From contig NHJR02000007.1 in the NCBI GenBank assembly GCA_002169155.2, positions 24,915-30,494 of the forward strand: a DNA stretch of 5,580 nucleotides. The letters are read 5' to 3'. Position numbers and translations under genes: made by a program. Source of the stretch: Flavobacteriaceae bacterium TMED220. GTDB lineage: Bacteria; Bacteroidota; Bacteroidia; Flavobacteriales; Flavobacteriaceae. The first letter of the stretch is position 1. Each line of letters opens with the position of its first letter. Shown in pieces: positions 1 to 5,580 of the stretch. The notes under the pieces are model-generated. The model ran no database searches, was not told where the DNA came from, and saw only the letters and a list, made by a program, of their open reading frames with translations.

Positions 1-349
1 AAACTACTCTGTTAATGATGTGAAAAATTGAAGCCTTTATTTCTTTATATGACTTCATGGAATCGCCAGTAAAAATAAAAAAAGATGTGTTAAAAGGATA
101 TAAATCAGTTGAATTAATTTTATAATAATTCCTAACGCTTTCTCTCATTAACCTTTTCAATTTATTTCTATCCACAGCCTTTTTGAAGCTTTTTTTTGGG
201 ACACTTACAGTATAATGAAAATAATTTTCGCCAGGTTTTTTTGAATATATTAATTTTATAATAGAATTTGAAGTAACTATACCATCTTTAAAAAGAAAAG
301 CAATCTCTTCTTTGTTTTTTAATATTTTTATTTCCGGTTTATGGATCAT
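1..349 (-). CDS. rnpA: Ribonuclease P protein component (3' end cut by window edge)
   Basis: RnpA is the basic protein subunit of RNase P; it binds the catalytic RNA and helps it remove the 5' leader from precursor tRNAs in the cytoplasm. Reading from the ATG at 349-347 gives 116 residues open to position 1. The diagnostic basic signature is at residues 50-70: VPKKSFKKAVDRNKLKRLMRE, containing the RNxxKRxxRE core of the RNA-binding helix. The N-terminus (KPEIKILKNKEEIAFLFKDG) and the C-terminal helix (YKEIKASIFHIINRVV) also match the family layout. Family members are about 110-130 residues, so only a few codons are probably missing. The start lies inside the 3' end of the M1 peptidase gene, an 11-bp overlap in a different frame, with no Shine-Dalgarno motif in the A/T-rich sequence before it. 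This suggests expression by translational coupling. No frameshift or internal stop is present. Confidence 0.95.
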   Translation of the reverse strand, partial: MIHKPEIKILKNKEEIAFLFKDGIVTSNSIIKLIYSKKPGENYFHYTVSVPKKSFKKAVDRNKLKRLMRESVRNYYKINSTDLYPFNTSFFIFTGDSMKSYKEIKASIFHIINRVV

Positions 350-2171
350 TATTGTTTAAATAATAATTATTTGATTTATCAATGTCAGCCATAAGATTGC
401 TGGAATCAATAGTTATTTTTTCAATAGAATCAAGAGGAGAATCAATAATTAATTTATAATTGGGAGTAGACCAAGTCCAATCATTATGCAAAATCCATTC
501 TATATCAACATATGGTTTTTTTTCACCCCTCATGATTCCAATAGGGACATAATGAATTTGTTTATTTCCATTTTTAAAAGAAATTAAAATTTCTAAGGGC
601 ATAGGCATCATACCAACTCTCTCAAGATCTATAATTGTTTTATTATCTAATTTAGAAACTCCAGATATTTTGTAATCAATAGTATTTGTTGTTTGGGTCC
701 AATCAGTTAAATACCAATTCAATAATATACCAGAAACTCTTTCAGCAATTCTTATAAAATCTCTTGGCGTGGGATGTTTAAACTTGAATTCTTCAAAATA
801 AATTTTTAAACTAGTATTTAAATTTTCTTTCCCAATAATATATCCTAATTGAGATAAAAAAACGGCACCTTTATTATACGCGGAACTTTCATAAGCATAA
901 TTATAAGCATATCGGTTAGCATTCGTTTGTTGAGGTTGTTCAACGCCAGATAATGCTAAATTATAATAACCTAAATAGGCATTTCTTAAAGGAAAAATTT
1001 TGTTTTCTTTTAAAACTTTATCAGTAGCAATTGTAGAAATATAGGTAGTGAACCCTTCATCCATCCATTCATGTTTCATTTCGTTAGTTGCTAATATATT
1101 TTGAAACCAAGAATGGGCCAGTTCATGTGCGGTTACTCCAACTAACGAACCAAATTTTCTTTCACCTGTAATCAGGGTTAACATTGCATATTCCATTCCA
1201 CCATCACCTCCCTGAACTACAGAGTACTGTTTGTAAGGATAGTCACCTATAGAAGAATTAAAATATTCCATTAACTCAGCTGTTAAGGGCTGAAGTTTTT
1301 TCCAGTTATCAATTATTGAGGGATTATTTTTATAGAAAAAATGTAATTTAACATTATTGGGGCCAGGATAAATATCATGAATATAGTCTTTGTCCGCTGC
1401 CCAAGTGAAGTCATGAACATTTGGAGCAATAAAATGCCATGTTAATTTACCTTTTTTTGATTTACTTCTTTTAATTTTTTTATATCCCTTTCCAATGTCT
1501 TCAGGATTTTGGAGGTAACCACTTGCGGCCACTGTAAAGTTTTTATCTAATGTTATTTTCACATCAAAGTTTCCCCAAACACCGTGAAACTCACGACCCA
1601 AATATGGGCTGGCATTCCATCCATCAATATCATATTCAGCAAGTTTAGGGTACCATTGAGCCATAGAGAAAGCTACTCCTTCAGAGGAATTTTTCCCAGA
1701 TCTCCTTATCAAATCTGGAACTTGTCCGCTAAATTCTAAATCAAGAACAGCGCTTTCTCCAGGCAAAATAGGATTAGCTAGCGGAACTTCAAGTATTGTT
1801 TCAGAAAAAAAAGGATTTAAAAGAATACCGTTTTGCTTTAAATTTTTCACTTGTATTTTTCCATAACTCTTGGGGCCAATCGAATCAATAATTACTTTAA
1901 ACCTTCTATTTACATCTAAAGAACTCTTTTGTCTTTCAGCCATTTCACTCCCTGGCCTAAATGCATTAAAATATAAATGATAAAAAACTTTATTTAATGT
2001 TTCAGGAGAGTTATTAGTATATAATATTCTTTGTTTACCATTAAATTGAGCGGATGAAACGTCTAATTCAATTTCCATTTCATAATCCGCTTTTTGTTGC
2101 CAGTATTGAGAAAATAAAATAGGAGCCATGACAAAAAAAGAAATCAAAAAAAGAATATTTTTAATAAGCAT
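339..2171 (-). CDS. Exported M1-family zinc metallopeptidase (aminopeptidase)
   Basis: This is a zinc aminopeptidase of the M1 (gluzincin) family, expected to release N-terminal residues from peptides outside the cytoplasm. With the preferred start at 2171 it has 610 residues. Numbered from that start, the N-terminus MLIKNILFLISFFVMAPILF followed by SQ is a typical signal peptide. Residues about 25-250 form the beta-rich N-terminal domain. GGMEY at 324-328 stands where classical members have GAMEN. HELAH at 349-353 and Glu372, exactly 18 residues after the second His, are the zinc ligands with catalytic Glu350. Tyr432 in AYNKG sits at the spacing expected for the transition-state tyrosine. 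A short C-terminal region follows, without the long helical domain of PepN or ERAP enzymes and without a visible secretion-sorting domain. An in-frame ATG at 2207 would add 12 residues before the signal peptide and overlap the MBL gene by 32 bp; the 2171 start leaves a 4-bp gap and is preferred. Substrate specificity cannot be read from sequence. Confidence 0.93.
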   Translation of the reverse strand: MLIKNILFLISFFVMAPILFSQYWQQKADYEMEIELDVSSAQFNGKQRILYTNNSPETLNKVFYHLYFNAFRPGSEMAERQKSSLDVNRRFKVIIDSIGPKSYGKIQVKNLKQNGILLNPFFSETILEVPLANPILPGESAVLDLEFSGQVPDLIRRSGKNSSEGVAFSMAQWYPKLAEYDIDGWNASPYLGREFHGVWGNFDVKITLDKNFTVAASGYLQNPEDIGKGYKKIKRSKSKKGKLTWHFIAPNVHDFTWAADKDYIHDIYPGPNNVKLHFFYKNNPSIIDNWKKLQPLTAELMEYFNSSIGDYPYKQYSVVQGGDGGMEYAMLTLITGERKFGSLVGVTAHELAHSWFQNILATNEMKHEWMDEGFTTYISTIATDKVLKENKIFPLRNAYLGYYNLALSGVEQPQQTNANRYAYNYAYESSAYNKGAVFLSQLGYIIGKENLNTSLKIYFEEFKFKHPTPRDFIRIAERVSGILLNWYLTDWTQTTNTIDYKISGVSKLDNKTIIDLERVGMMPMPLEILISFKNGNKQIHYVPIGIMRGEKKPYVDIEWILHNDWTWSTPNYKLIIDSPLDSIEKITIDSSNLMADIDKSNNYYLNNNDP

Positions 2172-2175
2172 CAAT

Positions 2176-3030
2176 TCAAAAATATGTTTTAAGAGTGAAA
2201 GAATCATCTAAACGGACCCCTTTTTCAGTTTTTTTTAATGATATAAGCTCATTGTTAGGATCATGTTCCATAAAAAGTAAGTAATTGTTTTTTTCAGCCA
2301 AATCTAAAAAAGAAGCTTTTTCTTCTAAAGAGATTAAGGGTTTGGTGTCATAACTCATTATATAAGGAATGGGTAAATGACCAACTGTAGGAATTAAGTC
2401 TCCAGCAAAAACAATAGTTTCGTTTTTATATTTGATCACGGGGAGCATCTGTTTTTCAGTGTGTCCATCTACAAATAAAATATCAAACTTTAGAGGAGAA
2501 TTTTTAAAAATAGAATCTTTAGGAGAATCCAAAAGTTGAAGTTTTCCGCTTTTTTCAATTGGTAAAATATTTTCACTTAAAAAAGAAGCTTTTTCTCTTT
2601 CATTAGGGTTTTTCGCACAATTCCAATGATCATGATTTGACCAATACTTTGCGTTTTTGAAGGCTAGCGAAAGCTTACCATTTGAATCCTTTTCAATTGC
2701 ACCCCCACAGTGATCAAAATGTAAATGAGTTAAAAAAACATCTGTAATGTCATCTTTAGAAAAGCCATAATGGGCAAGTGATTTTTCCAAAGAAAAGTCG
2801 CCCCATAAAGAAAAATGGCTAAAAAACTTTTCACTTTGTTTATTACCTAAACCTGTATCAATTAAAATCAATTTATTTTCATCCTCTATTAAAAGCGATC
2901 TTGCAGACATTTTAATTCTGTTAAGTTCATCAGGAGGGTTAGTTTTTTCCCAAAGGCTTTTTGGAACAACTCCAAACATTGCCCCACCGTCTAGCTTAAA
3001 ATTACCTGTTTCTATAGAATATAAATTCAT
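2176..3030 (-). CDS. MBL-fold metallo-hydrolase, lactonase-like
   Basis: This 284-residue metallo-beta-lactamase-fold hydrolase has no signal peptide, so it probably acts in the cytoplasm. The binuclear metal site is complete: HLHFDH at residues 102-107 (His102, His104, Asp106, His107), His190 in VDGHTEKQ, Asp211 in FAGDLIPT, and His256 in EHDP. The N-terminal FKLDGGAMFGVVPK, followed by an IDTGLG strand at 57-62, resembles the branch that includes N-acyl-homoserine lactone lactonases and many uncharacterised Bacteroidota hydrolases. The position three residues after Asp211 is Pro214, where AiiA-type lactonases carry a catalytic Tyr, so AHL lactonase activity is not assured. The ATG overlaps the stop of the SMP-30 gene as ATGA, which fixes the start and points to coupled translation. 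The length matches the family. Metallo-hydrolase is secure; the substrate is unknown. Confidence 0.9.
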   Translation of the reverse strand: MNLYSIETGNFKLDGGAMFGVVPKSLWEKTNPPDELNRIKMSARSLLIEDENKLILIDTGLGNKQSEKFFSHFSLWGDFSLEKSLAHYGFSKDDITDVFLTHLHFDHCGGAIEKDSNGKLSLAFKNAKYWSNHDHWNCAKNPNEREKASFLSENILPIEKSGKLQLLDSPKDSIFKNSPLKFDILFVDGHTEKQMLPVIKYKNETIVFAGDLIPTVGHLPIPYIMSYDTKPLISLEEKASFLDLAEKNNYLLFMEHDPNNELISLKKTEKGVRLDDSFTLKTYF

Positions 3031-4019
3031 TTAACAAGTTTTATTCGAGTCAGATAATTATCAGAAGTCATATATAGATATGATTCGTCTGAGTTAAAGG
3101 CACAATTTGAGGAAGCAACTTCAGTTAATATTGTTCCAATATGTTTTTTATTATTATTAAAAATAAGAATACCTCCAGGACCTGAAGCGAAAACATAGCC
3201 TTTCGAATGTACTTTAAGCCCATCAGGCAATCCCTTTTTTTCTTTACTAACTAAACTCGTCGCATCAAAAAAAAGCTCAGGAGTTAGGGGAGGAGCTTTA
3301 TTCAAGTCAAAAACATACCAGAGGGCTTTTTTGGGGTCGGAATTAGCAACATAAAGTTCAGAACCGTTTTTTGAAAAAGCCAATCCATTTGGTCTAGTCA
3401 TGTTTTTGTATAGAAGAATGGTTTGGTTATTGGAATATTTATAAACGCCATTAAAGCTTAATTCCTTTAATGAATCATTGTCTTGATTTTTTAATCCGTA
3501 GGGGGGGTCGGTAAAGAAAACATCATTATTTTCATTGACAACCACATCATTTGGACTATTAAATCTCTTGCCCATATATTTGTCAGTAATTGTCTCAAAT
3601 TTGGGTTCTGGATTTTCAAAAGAGGAATTGAATCTTGCTATTCTTCGATCTCCTGGATGAGCCATTATAATGGAGCCATTTGTATTAAAGGCCATACCAT
3701 TACTTCCTTTTTTCAGTGAAGATGGAGCATAACCAGTATATCCACTCGGATCAAGATAAAGCTTGACCCCAGGTCCCTCAGTCCAAAGATACATTTTGTT
3801 TTCTGGAGGGTCGTTAAAAAGAAGCCCATTTAAATTCTCAACCCATATGGGCCCTTCAGACCAATTATAACCCGAACCTAAAATTTCAATTTTGGCATTT
3901 ATAGGGATTAAAGAATTTATTTCAGGGTCTAACCTTTCAACACTTCCAATGGTTGATTGTCCATAGAGGGAGTAAAAATTATAAACCATTAATAAAAATA
4001 TATAAAGTGTTTTATTCAT
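3027..4019 (-). CDS. Exported SMP-30/gluconolactonase/LRE family protein
   Basis: This 330-residue protein is a predicted six-bladed beta-propeller of the SMP-30/gluconolactonase/LRE family, whose characterised members are divalent-metal-dependent lactonases or related esterases. The N-terminal stretch MNKTLYIFLLMVYNFYSLYG, followed by QS, is a signal peptide, so the enzyme should be periplasmic or surface-exposed. The expected metal-site residues are visible: Glu55 in WSEGPIW, Asn157 in NSPNDVV, Asn211 in RPNGLAF, and Asp266 in LPDGLKV. The repeated blade motifs SNGMAF, SPNDVV, PNGLAF and the FTDPPYG loop (170-175) are characteristic. Its start overlaps the SulP stop by 8 bp and its stop overlaps the MBL start by 4 bp. 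The start at 4019 follows an A-rich run with no Shine-Dalgarno motif and gives a clean signal peptide. A sugar lactone is a reasonable guess for the substrate, but the sequence does not establish it. Confidence 0.92.
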   Translation of the reverse strand: MNKTLYIFLLMVYNFYSLYGQSTIGSVERLDPEINSLIPINAKIEILGSGYNWSEGPIWVENLNGLLFNDPPENKMYLWTEGPGVKLYLDPSGYTGYAPSSLKKGSNGMAFNTNGSIIMAHPGDRRIARFNSSFENPEPKFETITDKYMGKRFNSPNDVVVNENNDVFFTDPPYGLKNQDNDSLKELSFNGVYKYSNNQTILLYKNMTRPNGLAFSKNGSELYVANSDPKKALWYVFDLNKAPPLTPELFFDATSLVSKEKKGLPDGLKVHSKGYVFASGPGGILIFNNNKKHIGTILTEVASSNCAFNSDESYLYMTSDNYLTRIKLVK

Positions 4020-5580
4020 TTTTTTTATTTTTTAAAATTAAAACAAGCTCGGTCGCAAAGCTTAAAAGTTTTTTTATTTCCTCAATGCTCAGAAGCCTGT
4101 CCTTTCTTTTAATTAATAAATATGATTTTTTTGATTCTATATAATAATCAACATTTTTAATTAAAAAATTTATAAGCTTTTCATCAAATAAAGTTCTAAC
4201 CTGCGATTCATTACTGCCAGATAAATAAAATCTTTTTGAAAAAACAGGGTGCTTTTTAAAGTCAAGATCTTTATATTTAAATCTTTCATTAATAGTCCCT
4301 AAGAACATTTCTTTGTCTAACATAAAAGATGGTATTTTCTCTTTTAAATTAATTAATAGAAAAGAAGCCTTTAAATCTTCTTTAGCTATAAAAGCCCCCT
4401 CGCTGTAAGATAAGTCAAAAAAAGAAAAGTTGTTTTCTAAACTTATCAATTGATTGTTTTGGTAATTAATTAGCTTAGTTTTGAAAAAAATAAATTGATC
4501 AAGACTTTTAGATTCTGAACTCATTTCTGGGTTATAACTTAAGTTTAAAACTTTAGAAAGTTTTTCAAGAGATAATTGTCTCTTTGTTAGATTCTTATTA
4601 AGAGCAAAAAATTCTTTAATTGGAAGAACTTTCCTTATTGCAAATGGGTGTTCTGTGTCTGCAAGGTGAATATCTAAACCAATAATTTCGAATAGACCTC
4701 CTTTTCTTGAAAACACTCTTCTATAGTCGTTTACTCCTTCCATTACGGTATGATCGACGAACTCACATAAAGAAAAATCCAGAATAGCATGGGCATTTTC
4801 AGGTATTTCGTCAAGCATTTTTTTTAGTTTATAAAAGTTTAAAAAACTACAAAAGTTTTTGACACTAACATAATAATTTCCGCTCTCTTCTTCTCTATAC
4901 ATCAAAACGTTTGGCTTTAAAATATTTCTTGTAAATAATAAAAAAGAATTATTAATTAAAACATGAATTAAAAAAGCACTGATTATACCAATTGTTATTC
5001 CAAGAATTATACCCCCTAAAAGCGTAGTAATTAGGGTTGCCAGAAATATTGCCAACTGTTCTTTACCAATTCTTGCAATTCCTAAAATATTTGAAGGAGA
5101 GGATAATTTATATCCAGTATAAACTAATATTGCTGCTAGTGCAGGGAGAGCAATTTTTTGAATTTGATTTTGGAAAAGTATAACAAATAATAAAAGAAAA
5201 AAGGCATGAAAAAAATTAGATGATCTATTTGAGGCACTATTATTAACATTTACAGAACTTCTGGCTATTACAGTTACAACATTTAAACCTCCAAAAAAAC
5301 CACTTATTGCAGACGCTAATCCTAGGGCTCTTAAATCTTTATTTAAATTTGATCTTCTTTTTTGAGGATCAAGCTTATCAACTGCTTTTATACTTAGAAG
5401 CGATTCTATACTTGAAATTAACGTCAGAGATAATACAATTCCTAAAAATTGAAAATCCAAAATTTTATTAAAATCTGGAAAAGGGAAAGAGCTAAGCAGG
5501 TTTTCTGGCAATGAAATTAATAAGTTAGAAGCTATTGGATAATCCATATTTGAAAACAGTTCAAAATAATAACTTAATCC
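4012..5580 (-). CDS. SulP-family inorganic anion transporter with STAS-like domain and extra C-terminal module (5' end beyond window)
   Basis: This is a SulP (SLC26-like) inner-membrane anion transporter; members move sulfate, bicarbonate or other anions, often with H+ or Na+. The frame is open to position 5580, giving 522 visible residues. The Met codon at 5547 is internal, because GLSYYFELFSN precedes it in frame and about the first half of the membrane domain is missing. Numbered from that Met, residues 35-52 contain the SIESLLS helix, which is followed by AVDKLDP. Residues 76-100 carry the GLASAISGFFGG turn and the IARSSVN motif, and further membrane segments lie near 110-127, 132-147 and 165-205. 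Residues about 205-295 form a STAS-like domain (AILDFSLCEFVDH, then GGLFEIIGLD). Residues about 296-511 are an additional soluble module, described in the findings. The downstream SMP-30 gene begins inside its last codons. The transporter call is firm; the ion is not determined, though the AVDKLDP-type sequence resembles bicarbonate/sulfate SulP proteins of Bacteroidota. Confidence 0.92.
   Translation of the reverse strand, partial: GLSYYFELFSNMDYPIASNLLISLPENLLSSFPFPDFNKILDFQFLGIVLSLTLISSIESLLSIKAVDKLDPQKRRSNLNKDLRALGLASAISGFFGGLNVVTVIARSSVNVNNSASNRSSNFFHAFFLLLFVILFQNQIQKIALPALAAILVYTGYKLSSPSNILGIARIGKEQLAIFLATLITTLLGGIILGITIGIISAFLIHVLINNSFLLFTRNILKPNVLMYREEESGNYYVSVKNFCSFLNFYKLKKMLDEIPENAHAILDFSLCEFVDHTVMEGVNDYRRVFSRKGGLFEIIGLDIHLADTEHPFAIRKVLPIKEFFALNKNLTKRQLSLEKLSKVLNLSYNPEMSSESKSLDQFIFFKTKLINYQNNQLISLENNFSFFDLSYSEGAFIAKEDLKASFLLINLKEKIPSFMLDKEMFLGTINERFKYKDLDFKKHPVFSKRFYLSGSNESQVRTLFDEKLINFLIKNVDYYIESKKSYLLIKRKDRLLSIEEIKKLLSFATELVLILKNKKNE

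Noticed and set aside
4021..4034. T-rich run after the SulP stop as a possible rho-independent terminator
   Set aside because: On the minus strand, where transcription runs, this is an A-run before the SMP-30 ATG and not a T-run, and no GC-rich hairpin precedes it. It is better read as an A-rich translation initiation region.
3953..4144. 63-codon open frame on the plus strand beginning MIVHRGSKNYKP
   Set aside because: It lies antisense across the SMP-30/SulP junction, entirely within better-supported coding sequence. Its Phe/Ser/Lys-rich translation is what the complement of A-rich coding DNA gives, and it shows no recognisable domain.
4012..4665. Carbonic anhydrase fused to the SulP transporter
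   Set aside because: Such fusions are known, but the tail lacks the Cys/His/Asp zinc motifs of beta-class carbonic anhydrases and its sequence does not resemble that fold.
5545..5547. ATG at 5547 as the true start of the SulP gene
   Set aside because: The same frame stays open to the window edge (11 more codons), and a protein starting here would lack about half of the SulP membrane domain. The Met is internal and the gene is cut by the window.
1..5580. Mobile element, CRISPR array, tRNA/rRNA or inverted repeat structure
   Set aside because: Both strands were read for repeats, transposase-like frames and RNA gene signatures and none were seen. Coding occupies virtually every base with uniform base composition.

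Overview
The window is 5.58 kb of AT-rich DNA (by eye roughly 30% G+C) in which every supportable gene lies on the minus strand. Reading in the direction of transcription, from high to low coordinates, the genes are: a SulP-family anion transporter whose N-terminus lies beyond position 5580; an exported SMP-30/gluconolactonase-type beta-propeller protein; a cytoplasmic metallo-beta-lactamase-fold (MBL) hydrolase; an exported M1-family zinc aminopeptidase; and the RNase P protein subunit gene rnpA, whose last few codons run off at position 1.

The genes are packed with essentially no intergenic DNA. SulP and SMP-30 overlap by 8 bp, SMP-30 and the MBL gene overlap by 4 bp (an ATGA junction), the MBL gene and M1 are about 4 bp apart with the preferred start, and M1 and rnpA overlap by 11 bp. 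No internal promoter, terminator, RNA gene, repeat, mobile element or CRISPR array could be supported, and no stretch of 300 bases lacks a gene. The arrangement looks like one polycistronic transcript with translational coupling, with its promoter upstream of the window.

The organism is most likely a low-GC, probably marine or aquatic, member of the Bacteroidota. The low G+C, A/T-rich start regions without Shine-Dalgarno motifs, signal peptides ending in FSQ or YGQ-like sites, and the GGMEY form of the M1 exopeptidase motif all fit that group. This is inference; nothing in the window fixes the genus. TGA is used as a stop by two genes, so the code is the standard bacterial one.

The gene products do not form an obvious single pathway. 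RnpA is housekeeping tRNA processing. M1 is periplasmic or surface peptide turnover. The SMP-30 and MBL proteins are both hydrolase folds that include lactonases, one exported and one cytosolic. SulP is inorganic anion uptake, possibly bicarbonate or sulfate. The parts most worth a second look are the long extra C-terminal module on the SulP protein, the coupled pair of lactonase-type enzymes, and rnpA placed as the tail of a metabolic/peptidase operon. I see no evidence of a wholly new defence or mobile system here.
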